A DNA stretch of 64,000 bases, taken from contig CAXXJI010000011.1 in assembly GCA_963666035.2 (NCBI GenBank), forward strand, positions 41,784 through 105,783. Reading direction: 5' to 3'. The notes below the pieces were generated by a model. The model made no database searches, was not told where the DNA came from, and worked only from the letters and a program-made list of their open reading frames with translations. The position numbers and the translations under genes were made by a program. Below are positions 27,606-36,116 of this stretch, one piece after another (position 1 is the first letter of the stretch; each line of letters opens with the position of its first letter). The stretch comes from CALMFG01 sp963666035. Lineage in GTDB: Bacteria; Bacillota; Clostridia; Christensenellales; CALMFG01.

Positions 27606-29138
27606 ATGCAGGAAATTGTGCTCGTGATCGATTTTGGCGGTCAATATAATCAGCTGATAGCAAGGCGGGTGAGGGAGCTTGGCGTTTATGCCGAGATTTT
27701 GCCATATACCGCGGATGCCGCGCGTGTCCAGACTTTTAGCCCCAAAGGCATCATCTTCACCGGCGGTCCGAATTCGGTGTACGCCGAAGGTGCGCCCAAG
27801 TGTGACCCCGCGATATTCGATTTGGGCATTCCTATCCTCGGTATCTGCTATGGCGCGCAATTATTGAGCTTGCATCATGGTGGTCAGGTGACACACGCAG
27901 CGACGCGTGAGTACGGCAAAACCGCCATCGTTTATTCGGATGAATCCAAATTGTTTTGGAACTTACCGCCGCAGAGCGCTTGCTGGATGAGTCATACCGA
28001 TTATGTCCAGACCCCGCCGGGCGATTTTAAGACCACGGCATCCACTAAAGCCTGTCCCTACGCGGCGTTTGAGAATGTTGAATTAAAGCAATATGGCGTG
28101 CAGTTTCATCCCGAAGTGGTGCATACCCAGCACGGCAATGTGATACTTAAAAACTTTCTCTATGATGTCTGTGAAGCCAAAGGCGGCTGGGACATGAAAA
28201 ACTACAGCCAGATTGCGATTGATGCGCTGAAAGAAAAATGCGCAGGCAAAAAGGTTTTACTGGCGCTTTCGGGCGGCGTGGATTCCTCGGTGGCGGCGGT
28301 GCTTTTGCATAAAGCCATCGGTAAAGACCTAACCTGCATCTTTGTGGATCACGGTCTCCTGCGCAAAGACGAAGGCGATGAAGTGGAGCGCGTCTTTAAA
28401 AACGAGTACGATATCAACCTCATTCGTGTGAATGCGGAAGATTTGTTTTTGGAAAAACTAAAAGGTGTATCCGACCCCGAAACCAAGCGCAAGATTATCG
28501 GTGAAGCGTTTATCCGTGTGTTTGAAGCCGAGGCAAAGAAAATTGGCAAAGTTGACTTTTTGGCGCAAGGCACGATTTATCCGGACGTCATCGAATCCGG
28601 CGCGGGGCACGCGGCCACCATCAAGAGCCACCACAACGTCGGAGGTTTGCCCGACCATGTCGATTTTGAGGATATCGTCGAGCCGCTACGTGATCTGTTT
28701 AAAGATGAAGTACGAGCCTTGGGCGAGGAGCTGGGCATCCCGCATCATATGGTCTGGCGCCAGCCCTTCCCAGGACCAGGACTTGCGATCCGGATCATCG
28801 GAGATATCACCAAAGAAAAGCTTGATATTTTAAAGGAAGCAGATTTTATTTTCCGGGACGAGATTGCGAAAGCCAAGCTGGACGAAGAGATTTGGCAGTA
28901 CTTTGCCGTACTGACCGGCATGCGCAGTGTGGGTGTGATGGGGGATGAGCGTACCTACGACTACACCATCGCCCTGCGCGCGGTGACCAGTGTGGACGGC
29001 ATGACCGCCGATTGGGCACGGATACCCTTTGATGTGCTGGAGCAGATCTCAAACCGCATTATCAACGAAGCGGGGCATATCAACCGCATCGTGTACGATA
29101 TCACGTCCAAGCCTCCGGCAACGATTGAGTGGGAGTGA
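27606..29138 (+). CDS. guaA: GMP synthase (glutamine-hydrolysing)
   Basis: 510 residues. Class I glutamine amidotransferase with nucleophile in GICYGAQL (~residue 80) and QFHPEVVHT; ATP pyrophosphatase loop LALSGGVDSS (~220); C-terminal dimerisation domain ending SKPPATIEWE. Converts XMP to GMP. The last gene before the AT-rich island. Confidence 0.97.
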   Translation: MQEIVLVIDFGGQYNQLIARRVRELGVYAEILPYTADAARVQTFSPKGIIFTGGPNSVYAEGAPKCDPAIFDLGIPILGICYGAQLLSLHHGGQVTHAATREYGKTAIVYSDESKLFWNLPPQSACWMSHTDYVQTPPGDFKTTASTKACPYAAFENVELKQYGVQFHPEVVHTQHGNVILKNFLYDVCEAKGGWDMKNYSQIAIDALKEKCAGKKVLLALSGGVDSSVAAVLLHKAIGKDLTCIFVDHGLLRKDEGDEVERVFKNEYDINLIRVNAEDLFLEKLKGVSDPETKRKIIGEAFIRVFEAEAKKIGKVDFLAQGTIYPDVIESGAGHAATIKSHHNVGGLPDHVDFEDIVEPLRDLFKDEVRALGEELGIPHHMVWRQPFPGPGLAIRIIGDITKEKLDILKEADFIFRDEIAKAKLDEEIWQYFAVLTGMRSVGVMGDERTYDYTIALRAVTSVDGMTADWARIPFDVLEQISNRIINEAGHINRIVYDITSKPPATIEWE

Positions 29139-29279
29139 TAATACAAATAATCTGAATAATAGAGATAAATATATAAAACTATGCATTAGAAATAAAAGCA
29201 ATTGTAATTATCGATAGTGGCAGTAAGCAAATGAATGAGACGAAAACAACAACACATGATGCAAATCAATCTACGTCAT

Positions 29280-29309
29280 TTGACATAGAGCAATAAAAGA
29301 TGCTATTAT
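29280..29309 (+). promoter_or_regulatory. Strong promoter for the OpuC-like transporter leader
   Basis: Consensus TTGACA, 18-base spacer, TGCTATTAT extended -10. This places the start about 310 bases before the first gene. Confidence 0.7.
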
Positions 29310-29315
29310 CTTATT

Positions 29316-29627
29316 CGATAAAACAATATAATACATAAATTATAGTGAAGTAGGGCCTTGAGTATTTGAAGTATGAGTTTAAATACGTTTACTAATGAGA
29401 AAATGTAAGTGGATTTAGATTAGTGCTTTGTGAAGAAGAAATTGGTCTCGAAAAATTAAATTATTGAACTGGGGTTTGGTTAGGACTTATTAGTCATGAC
29501 CTATGCTATATTGATTTGTGGCATAAAACGAGCAATAGCGAAGTTTAAACACTCTAACTCTTTAGAAATATTTAAAAAGTTAGAGTGTTTTGTTTTTTAT
29601 AGAGAAAATGATGATAAGGAGAGCTAA
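29316..29627 (+). promoter_or_regulatory. Long leader of the ABC transporter operon, ending in a terminator hairpin
   Basis: The 310-base untranslated leader has no ORF of note. It ends in a strong terminator (29547-29597) only 16 bases before the ribosome site. AGTGCTTT (29423-29430) could pair with the 5' arm of that terminator as an antiterminator. The layout resembles a transcriptional attenuator or riboswitch; I recognise no known class. Confidence 0.4.
29547..29597 (+). terminator. Terminator/attenuator upstream of the ABC operon
   Basis: AAACACTCTAACT and AGTTAGAGTGTTT form a 13-bp stem, then TTGTTTTTT. Confidence 0.8.
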
Positions 29628-30767
29628 GTGATAAAATTAGAAAACATAGTAAAATCCTACGATGGTAATAAGAACGTTGTAGATAATCTAGACTTAGAAA
29701 TTAAGAGCGGAGAATTGGTAGTTTTAGTTGGAGAAAGTGGATGTGGTAAAACAACAACCATGAAAATGCTAAACAGACTAATAGAGCCGACAAGCGGTAA
29801 TATTTATATTGATGGTGAAAATATAAAAACTTATGAAAAAAACGAATTACGAAGAAATATAGGCTATGTGATACAAAATGTTGGCCTATTTCCACATCTC
29901 ACAATCGATAAAAATATTGCGACTGTTCCTTTGCTAAGCAAAAAAGACCCTGAACAGATCAGCAAAAGGGTTGAGGAACTATTGGACTTAATAGAGCTGC
30001 CTCACGAGGAATATGCGCATAGATATCCAAGAGAGCTCAGCGGCGGTCAGCAGCAAAGAGTCGGTGTTGCCCGAGCCTTGGCGAACGATCCTGATATTAT
30101 TTTAATGGATGAACCCTTCAGCGCATTAGACCCTATCACGCGTGAACAGCTCCAAAACGAACTTTTAAGATTGCAGGAGGAACTCCATAAAACAATCGTT
30201 TTTGTTACTCATGATATTGATGAGGCAATAAAACTAGGCGATAGGATCGCTGTGATGGCTGATGGGAAAATCATTCAGTATGATGCACCAGAGGAAATTT
30301 TGAAGAATCCGGTCAATGAATTTGTTGAAAACTTTGTAGGGAAAGACAGACTGTGGAAGACCCCGGATATGCTTAAGGCTGAAGATATTATGAACAAAAA
30401 AATAGTCAAAATCGGTCAAAACCGATCGGTAGCACACGCAATAGAGCTGATGAAAGAACATAATACGGAAGTTTTGATTGTCATAGATAAAATATCAGAC
30501 ACAAAAAGCAAAACGGTTGGTGTTGTTGGATCTAATCGATTTAGAGGTGTGGGAGACCACAGCATTAAAATGAAAGATATTATGAAATCTGATTTTATTA
30601 AAATACCGTGTGATATGCCTCTTGTTGATGTGCTGAACATCAGAAAAGAAAGAAATATTAGGATTAGTCCAGTTGTAGATGGGCGCGATAAATTAATGGG
30701 CGTCATCACAAATGCAAGTATATTAAACGTGCTGGCAGATATTGTGCCGGAAAGCGAGGAATATTAA
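29628..30767 (+). CDS. OpuC-type osmolyte ABC transporter, ATPase with CBS domains
   Basis: 379 residues from GTG with an AAGGAGAG ribosome site. ABC ATPase with Walker A GESGCGKT (35-42), signature LSGGQQQRVG, Walker B IILMDEPFSALD and H-loop THD; a tandem CBS pair occupies ~255-375. CBS-containing ATPases of the OpuCA/ProV class energise import of glycine betaine, carnitine or choline, and the CBS pair senses ionic strength or nucleotides. The base composition is much richer in A/T (many ATA, AGA and AAA codons) than flanking genes. Its stop overlaps the permease start (TAATG). Confidence 0.92.
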   Translation: MIKLENIVKSYDGNKNVVDNLDLEIKSGELVVLVGESGCGKTTTMKMLNRLIEPTSGNIYIDGENIKTYEKNELRRNIGYVIQNVGLFPHLTIDKNIATVPLLSKKDPEQISKRVEELLDLIELPHEEYAHRYPRELSGGQQQRVGVARALANDPDIILMDEPFSALDPITREQLQNELLRLQEELHKTIVFVTHDIDEAIKLGDRIAVMADGKIIQYDAPEEILKNPVNEFVENFVGKDRLWKTPDMLKAEDIMNKKIVKIGQNRSVAHAIELMKEHNTEVLIVIDKISDTKSKTVGVVGSNRFRGVGDHSIKMKDIMKSDFIKIPCDMPLVDVLNIRKERNIRISPVVDGRDKLMGVITNASILNVLADIVPESEEY

Positions 30768-31417
30768 TGAAAATGATAGAATATATAGCAAACAATTACC
30801 CATTAATATTGGAAAAAGCACTTGAGCACGTATATCTCGCAGGTATAGCGGTTCTTCTGGCTTGTGCTGTTGGAATTCCGGTAGGGTTTTTAATAACCAA
30901 AAACAAAAAAACAGCAGACATCGTAATCGGTATAGCCAATATCATTCAAACCATTCCGTCACTTGCTCTGTTTGCTTTTGCACTGCCTATATTCGGTATA
31001 GGTTCTGACAATGCTATTTTTGCATTGTTCCTGTACGCACTTTTGCCGATTATTAAAAATACACTTATTGGGATACGAAATGTTAACCCGGCCATCAGAG
31101 AAGCAGCCAAGGGAATGGGGATGAGCAGGAGTCAAATTATGTTCAAAGTTGAAATACCTCTGGCCATTTCAGTGATTATGGGGGGTGTACGTATCGCAAC
31201 AGTCACCGGAATAGGTATTGCTACGATTGCAACGCTAATAGGTGCGGGGGGACTCGGACAGTTGATATATCAAGGAATCGGTATGTGGAACACGGAAATG
31301 ATATATGTAGGCGCTATATGTTCGGCACTACTCGCACTGCTTGCTGATTTCTTACTTGGATTAGTAGAAAAGAAATTGACTTCACCAGGAATAGTTAAAG
31401 AAGACCAATTGTCATAA
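30767..31417 (+). CDS. OpuC-type ABC transporter permease
   Basis: 216 residues with ~6 TM helices and the coupling-loop motif EAAKGMGMSRSQIMFKVEIP, then GVRIATVTGIGIATIATLIG, typical of OpuCB/OpuCD and ProW. Only one permease is encoded, so it would act as a homodimer. Overlaps the ATPase gene by one base. Confidence 0.92.
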   Translation: MKMIEYIANNYPLILEKALEHVYLAGIAVLLACAVGIPVGFLITKNKKTADIVIGIANIIQTIPSLALFAFALPIFGIGSDNAIFALFLYALLPIIKNTLIGIRNVNPAIREAAKGMGMSRSQIMFKVEIPLAISVIMGGVRIATVTGIGIATIATLIGAGGLGQLIYQGIGMWNTEMIYVGAICSALLALLADFLLGLVEKKLTSPGIVKEDQLS

Positions 31418-31467
31418 AGATTGTAGCAACATTTTGTTGTTAAAATATATAAATTAAAGGAGATATA

Positions 31468-32352
31468 ATGAGAAAAAGACTGACATTAGTACTAGTAGTA
31501 GTGTTGATAGCTGCATTTTTATTTGTAGGCTGTCAAAAGGTTGACGATGTTATTAAAATCACACACAAAGATTATACTGAGCAAAGAATAACAGGTCAAT
31601 TGTTATCAGTTTATTTGGAAAGCAAAGGATTCGAAACGGAAGTTACGGAGTTATCTGGAACCATGCTTTGTTATACAGCATTGCGTGAAGGCGATGTTGA
31701 TGTTTATGCTGAATTCACAGGTTCTGCTTATGGCGCAATTCTGGATCAGACAGAAATCTTAGGTGTACAAGAAACATATGACTATGTAAAGCAGAGATGT
31801 GAAGACGAGCACGGGATAACTTGGCTGGATCCGCTAGGATGGAATAACACATATGTTCTCTCCGTTCGCCCGGAGACGGCTGAGGAATACGGCCTTACAG
31901 ATATAACGAGCCTAATTGAAGTTGCACCCAACCTAATCATGGGATGTGACGATGAGTTTTTGAATCGTGCTGATGGACTGCCAGGGTTGAAGGAATACTA
32001 TCCAGGCCTGGAATTCAAAGAAGAAATTCCGATGGACCAAGGTTTAACTTACGCGGCACTTCGTGATGGCGAGCTTGATGTAAATGTATCATATTCTACT
32101 GACGGTCGTATTGCAAAATTCAGCTTAGTGAACCTAGTTGACGATAAAAATTTCTTCCCTCCGTATTATGTGACACCTATCTTAAGAATGGAATATGCAG
32201 ATGAGCATCCCGATGTCGTAGAAGCCTTAAGAGAACTAGGTGGAAACTGGACGGACGAGGCGATGCAGCAATACAACCTGATGGTTGATGAAGGTGCAGA
32301 CCCAAGAGAAGTGGCAACATTGATGCTGCAAGATGCGGGTTTGATCGACTAG
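31468..32352 (+). CDS. OpuC-type substrate-binding lipoprotein
   Basis: 294 residues. Lipoprotein signal ending FLFVGC (Cys22), then the OpuAC-type binding fold: ITHKDYTEQRITGQLL, DVYAEFTGSAYGAIL, LDPLGWNNTYVLSV and YPGLEFKEEIPMDQGLTYAAL. Family members bind quaternary amines such as betaine, choline or carnitine, and some bind ergothioneine. The substrate cannot be fixed from sequence alone. Ribosome site AAAGGAG. Confidence 0.9.
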   Translation: MRKRLTLVLVVVLIAAFLFVGCQKVDDVIKITHKDYTEQRITGQLLSVYLESKGFETEVTELSGTMLCYTALREGDVDVYAEFTGSAYGAILDQTEILGVQETYDYVKQRCEDEHGITWLDPLGWNNTYVLSVRPETAEEYGLTDITSLIEVAPNLIMGCDDEFLNRADGLPGLKEYYPGLEFKEEIPMDQGLTYAALRDGELDVNVSYSTDGRIAKFSLVNLVDDKNFFPPYYVTPILRMEYADEHPDVVEALRELGGNWTDEAMQQYNLMVDEGADPREVATLMLQDAGLID

Positions 32353-32374
32353 AGATTAGTTTAGCTGAAAGATA

Positions 32375-32403
32375 AAAAAGACAAGCAATAAGCTTGTCTT
32401 TTT
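32375..32403. terminator. Bidirectional terminator
   Basis: AAAAAGACAAGC / GCTTGTCTTTTT with a short loop, between converging genes. Confidence 0.9.
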
Positions 32404-32408
32404 CAATA

Positions 32409-33020
32409 TTATAGTTGTAAAACCCGTTGCTTTAAAAGCAAAGTCTTAGCCAAACCTTCACCAGCTGTTTTTGCCTGACTGAGGGCTTGACTGTTTTTGA
32501 TAGCCTCACCTTTTTTGAAAAGATGCAATATTTTCACTACATTTACGACTCTGTACCCTAAAGCTTCTATTGGCATTTTCATGGCATCTGCCGTAAAGCC
32601 CATATCACTTTCATCGTTTTGTTCACATACCGCTATGATTGAAGAATATTTTACAGATGATGCTTCATTGAGTGGCATCCAAATGCTTCTATCTTCTTCA
32701 TCAAATATCTCGTAGCAGTAAAGCCTTTCTATAAATGCTTTCATCAAAGAAGTTATATTATAAAAATAAGTGGGGGAACCAAGAATAATGGCATCTGCTT
32801 CAATAATTTGTGGATACAGCTTTTGCATGTCATCTGGCACGATACACTGATATGTCTTTTTGCAGCCTTCACAGCCGGTGCAACCAGATATGGAATAGTC
32901 CGAAAGATACTCTATGTGCGTTTGTATACCTAATGCCTCCGCGGACTTGAGTGCTGTTTCTACTAAAGCCGCCGTATTCCCTTTTTTTCGCGCGCTACCA
33001 ACAATACCTAGAATTTTCAT
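32409..33020 (-). CDS. Flavodoxin-fold iron-sulfur flavoprotein / NADPH-dependent FMN reductase family
   Basis: 203 residues from the ATG at 33020 (AAAGAGGT upstream; an in-frame GTG at 33035 is less likely). Flavodoxin-like fold with phosphate-binding VGSARKKGNTAALV and ILGSPTYFYNITSLMK. The compact cysteine motif C-x2-C-x2-C-x5-C (GCTGCEGCKKTYQC) matches the [4Fe-4S]-binding motif of Isf-type archaeal and clostridial flavoproteins, which transfer electrons under oxidative stress. A 12-bp palindrome (ATATCATGATAT, 33073-33084) overlaps a TATAAT on the minus strand and may be an operator. Confidence 0.85.
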   Translation of the reverse strand: MKILGIVGSARKKGNTAALVETALKSAEALGIQTHIEYLSDYSISGCTGCEGCKKTYQCIVPDDMQKLYPQIIEADAIILGSPTYFYNITSLMKAFIERLYCYEIFDEEDRSIWMPLNEASSVKYSSIIAVCEQNDESDMGFTADAMKMPIEALGYRVVNVVKILHLFKKGEAIKNSQALSQAKTAGEGLAKTLLLKQRVLQL

Positions 33021-33254
33021 GATAACCTCTTTCACCGAGAGTAATATATTATCTCATCAATATATTTAACTATTATATCATGATATGCAAAATATAAATA
33101 ATCGCACTTTAATCACGCTTTAGCTAGTACAAAACATGTGTCATACTAATCAAATAGTGAGTGCGTGAACAGCATAAAAAAGGATTAATCTGATCTTAGA
33201 TTTCATAGAAATAAATTTTTGGAATGATATCAGCCTTTTCTGCTCCTAAGTTTC

Positions 33255-33383
33255 CTGATATTATTTTGATATTAAAAATCTTGTTAAGCATAATAATATA
33301 ACAAATAAGCACAAAATCTAATAATAATCGCTATAGATATTAAACAAATATGTTTAAGCTATTCTCGGATTTACCGAGTGGGA
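33255..33383 (+). repeat. 129-bp direct repeat, left copy
   Basis: Identical base for base, by eye, to 35483-35611. It contains a promoter in plus orientation (TTGATA 33266-33271, 17-base spacer, CATAAT 33289-33294) and ends with a small hairpin CTCGG-ATTTA-CCGAG. Homology stops abruptly at both ends. Confidence 0.92.
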
Positions 33384-33478
33384 GTAAAAGAGTAATCTCC
33401 GGTGGCTTAGACCTAAAGAATAAAAACTAACACCGCTTATGTGTTTAGAAAAACATAGGCGGTGTTTTTGTTTTATTT
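33301..33478 (+). ncRNA. Predicted small RNA driven from the left repeat
   Basis: From the repeat promoter, transcription would run ~170 bases and stop at a strong terminator. No ORF with a ribosome site lies in it. The first ~83 bases are shared with the RNA predicted at 35529-35675; the 3' parts differ. Confidence 0.4.
33429..33478. terminator. Terminator after the left repeat, shared with the converging membrane-protein gene
   Basis: AACACCGCTTATGT and ACATAGGCGGTGTT make a 14-bp stem with one G-T pair, then TTTGTTTTATTTT. Confidence 0.9.
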
Positions 33479-33486
33479 TGTATAAA

Positions 33487-34314
33487 TTAATTGATTGCCC
33501 TAGAGATTTTGAAGTAGCGATAAATTCCCAAAGCAATAAATATAGTGAACAGCAGACTCGTTGATAGTGATATAAAATCAAAAGAAGAAACTAAAATCGG
33601 GATCATCATAGCGGCCTCGGCGATAACAAAAAATATTATAACGAACCACTTTAACGCGCGTTTCTTCTTGATGATACATATGATGATTAAAACCAGAAGC
33701 AGGCCGAGAATGATAACGGCGATTATCCCCGGAGAGAAGTTGATGGGCTTTGACCGGAGGACTTGTTGCATCACGGCTGGAAGACTTAAGATCATATAAA
33801 TTAGGATGATTCTAAGCGGACGAGGTAACCGGCGACGGTTTTGAATGCGTTCACGGTATAAGACGCCCTCATCCATCCTTTTTAGCAGTGTTTCAATTTT
33901 TACAGTTCTTTTTGATGAGAGACCTTCAAGGATTTTGATATAAGCGGTTCTATTATTATCGGAAGGATAATTAATCAGCTTGATGGTTTTGCACCCGGCG
34001 GTGATCTGAAGCTTTTCGTCGATGAGAATATTTGTGATTTTCTTAATTCTAATGCGTTTACCAAAGATGAACCCTTTTTTGATTGAATCTTTGGTGAGCC
34101 AGACGATGTTGACAATTTCGCATGAGACGGCTTTGTTGACGATAGCGATAAGCGAAAGGAAAAGTAAGCAAAAAAGAAGATGCGTTGCAACCGAAACATC
34201 CACTAAAGCGAAAGCGCGGGCAAGCCCGAAACCTGCTGAAACAATATAAGAACACAAAGCGACTGTATAATAAACTAGAATCTTTTTGTCTCTACAAATA
34301 AAATAAACTTTCAT
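33487..34314 (-). CDS. Membrane protein with a PH-like domain (second gene of the repeat-flanked cassette)
   Basis: 275 residues from the ATG at 34314, which has AAAGGATAG upstream; a longer frame to 34398 would overlap the preceding gene and lacks a ribosome site. Two TM helices near the N-terminus, a beta-rich soluble segment (KKGFIFGKRIRIKKITNILI ... TIKLINY) like bacterial PH domains, then three TM helices. No family is certain. It is 16 bases downstream of the MuF-motif gene, so the two are co-transcribed and probably work together. Confidence 0.6.
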   Translation of the reverse strand: MKVYFICRDKKILVYYTVALCSYIVSAGFGLARAFALVDVSVATHLLFCLLFLSLIAIVNKAVSCEIVNIVWLTKDSIKKGFIFGKRIRIKKITNILIDEKLQITAGCKTIKLINYPSDNNRTAYIKILEGLSSKRTVKIETLLKRMDEGVLYRERIQNRRRLPRPLRIILIYMILSLPAVMQQVLRSKPINFSPGIIAVIILGLLLVLIIICIIKKKRALKWFVIIFFVIAEAAMMIPILVSSFDFISLSTSLLFTIFIALGIYRYFKISRAIN

Positions 34315-34330
34315 ATCGCTATCCTTTGTG

Positions 34331-35338
34331 TTAGTCTTCTTGCTCAGAAAAATACGCAGGCTTGCTCGCTGTATATGCCTGATAACGGCTGAGCTCATCA
34401 GGATATTTGTTTTGCATCTGACTGCGCAAATAATCTATCCTTCTTTTCGCCATCGCTTGATATTCCTCAAGATCAGCCATTGTTTCCAGATTTTCGTCTA
34501 CACCAGCTTCCAGAACCTTTATATCGTACCATAGTGATATTGCATCTGTAAACGCATCTATATTCACCAGATCATCAAAATCAATCAATGCACTTGCTAC
34601 GGATTCTGCATCTTTTCCTTGACTAAAAAAGGCAAGAATGCTATTACCGGCCAAGGAGATGAGAGTATTGATGTCAAAATCAAAGTAATTTTCAATATGC
34701 GCTTTTTCTTGCTTTTTTTCGTTGATTTCGCGCAACAATTCTTCTGTATCTTTCTTGATATTTTCAATAGATATGTCAGCACTTTGAGAAAGGTCGTATA
34801 ACTCATCTGTTTCTTCGATGAGCACCCAAAATTCTGAGGACACACCGATAATAGCGGGCATGATTTCATCAAATATACGCTCCTTTATAGATATAAAATC
34901 ATCTTCGCCGATTGTGCCGTTTAGGTAGTCGGTGGCAGCATTCAGTAGGGGTGTGATATTATCTTTATGCAAGAAAAGAATATCCGTATTCTGAAAGCTG
35001 GGAAGCACGTCCCTTTGCTTTTGGCTGGTGATGATGGAGGTTAGTATCTGCTTCTCTGTTTGAGATAATAAGCCTTGCTCAAACAATATTTCCAGCATTA
35101 TCAATGCTGAAAATTCAATCATCTGAGTATTTGGCATCGCTGCCAATGCCTCATAGCCAATTATATCTTGAAATAAATATTCTAATAGGCTTTCGGAGTT
35201 GATGGGAATACATTTGCATTTGCAATTTGGATGCAAAGGCTTAAAGTCAGCGATTAGAATAATTTTGCCGTTATTTGCGGTGCAGGCATCGCACGCGCCT
35301 TCATTGCTTCTCCATATGCCCCATTTACTTTCACTCAT
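34331..35338 (-). CDS. Protein with an N-terminal MuF/SPP1-gp7-like cysteine motif (first gene of the cassette)
   Basis: 335 residues. Residues ~7-45 carry W-R-S-x5-C16-x2-C19...PLHPNCKC (H36, C39, C41), the Cys/His signature at the C-terminal end of phage portal-associated MuF/SPP1 gp7 proteins, but here at the N-terminus and without phage neighbours. The remaining ~290 residues are acidic and helical with a coiled coil near ~195-220 and match nothing I recognise. No signal peptide. AGGAGC ribosome site. It might be a domesticated phage fragment, a toxin-like effector or a regulatory protein; not resolved. Confidence 0.6.
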   Translation of the reverse strand: MSESKWGIWRSNEGACDACTANNGKIILIADFKPLHPNCKCKCIPINSESLLEYLFQDIIGYEALAAMPNTQMIEFSALIMLEILFEQGLLSQTEKQILTSIITSQKQRDVLPSFQNTDILFLHKDNITPLLNAATDYLNGTIGEDDFISIKERIFDEIMPAIIGVSSEFWVLIEETDELYDLSQSADISIENIKKDTEELLREINEKKQEKAHIENYFDFDINTLISLAGNSILAFFSQGKDAESVASALIDFDDLVNIDAFTDAISLWYDIKVLEAGVDENLETMADLEEYQAMAKRRIDYLRSQMQNKYPDELSRYQAYTASKPAYFSEQED

Positions 35339-35482
35339 ATCATAAGCTCCTATTTTTTTCCGGCAGTATGATGTGAAACGGCTTTCAATCGACTTGCGAA
35401 TTATCAGAACGCAAGGATAAGCTTAGTGAGACACCTGAGACATTGGGTCGTATTATCTGGAGAACTCAAAGTTGATAAATTT

Positions 35483-35611
35483 CTGATATTATTTTGATAT
35501 TAAAAATCTTGTTAAGCATAATAATATAACAAATAAGCACAAAATCTAATAATAATCGCTATAGATATTAAACAAATATGTTTAAGCTATTCTCGGATTT
35601 ACCGAGTGGGA
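35483..35611 (+). repeat. 129-bp direct repeat, right copy
   Basis: Same sequence as 33255-33383, including the promoter (TTGATA 35494-35499, CATAAT 35517-35522) and terminal hairpin. With the left copy it brackets a 2.1-kb two-gene cassette. Confidence 0.92.
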
Positions 35612-35675
35612 ATAAATAACAAACTTAAAACCCCCAAGCCCGCCTATAACTAAAGGCCGGTTTGGAGGTTTATTT
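35529..35675 (+). ncRNA. Predicted small RNA driven from the right repeat
   Basis: ~145 bases from the repeat promoter to a strong terminator, with no credible ORF. Shares its 5' ~83 bases with the RNA predicted at 33301-33478. Confidence 0.4.
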
Positions 35676-35680
35676 TTTTG
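35627..35680. terminator. Terminator after the right repeat, converging with the RNHCP gene
   Basis: AAACCCCCAAGCC pairs with the segment GGTTTGGAGGTTT and neighbours (35655-35671) with a few mismatches, then TATTTTTTT. Confidence 0.75.
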
Positions 35681-35682
35681 CA

Positions 35683-36108
35683 TTACCGCAAGGCCCCGTC
35701 CCCAGCCATCAGCCGGGTCATTTCCTCAATGTGTTCAATCGGGAAAGGGGGTGCTGTTAAGGGTTTCATCGCAATCGACATCAGCTTCATGGGGTTGTCG
35801 TCGGCGGCCACGCGGTTTGAGCTCATCTCACCGCACCGTCGGCACCGATGGATAATCGCCCATTCGCCGTTCTTTTTTACCCATACCGCCACCGGTTCCA
35901 TAATGCCGCCGCAGTCGGATTGCCGGTCTCCCGGTTCAATATCGACATGCAGGCTGCAAAGGCAGTTGGGGCAGTGGTTGCGGTGGTCTGTTCCTGCACC
36001 TTGTGGGGTAACCAGACGGTCACACACCTTACAGGTAAAAGCATCTTGACACGCGTGTGTTTTGTAATACCCTTTTTCAAATGTTCTTCGTTTGTTTTCC
36101 CTGTTCAT
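35683..36108 (-). CDS. RNHCP-domain zinc-binding protein
   Basis: 141 residues matching the RNHCP family end to end: FTCKVCDRLV (C26, C29), the name-giving DHRNHCPNCLCSLHVD (H45, C46, C49), GDRQSDCGG, GEWAIIHRCRRCGEMSSNR (C89, C92) and ADDNP. The many paired cysteines imply two zinc sites. Function of the family is not established. Its base composition is like the core genome, not the AT-rich island. The SD GAGGAGG lies 8 bases before the ATG but can be sequestered by an upstream sequence, and a small leader ORF precedes it. Confidence 0.9.
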   Translation of the reverse strand: MNRENKRRTFEKGYYKTHACQDAFTCKVCDRLVTPQGAGTDHRNHCPNCLCSLHVDIEPGDRQSDCGGIMEPVAVWVKKNGEWAIIHRCRRCGEMSSNRVAADDNPMKLMSIAMKPLTAPPFPIEHIEEMTRLMAGDGALR

Positions 36109-36116
36109 GGGAATGT

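Noticed and set aside
33255..35611. IS element or transposon for the repeat-flanked cassette
   Set aside because: No transposase or integrase, repeats are direct not inverted, and no short target duplication seen.
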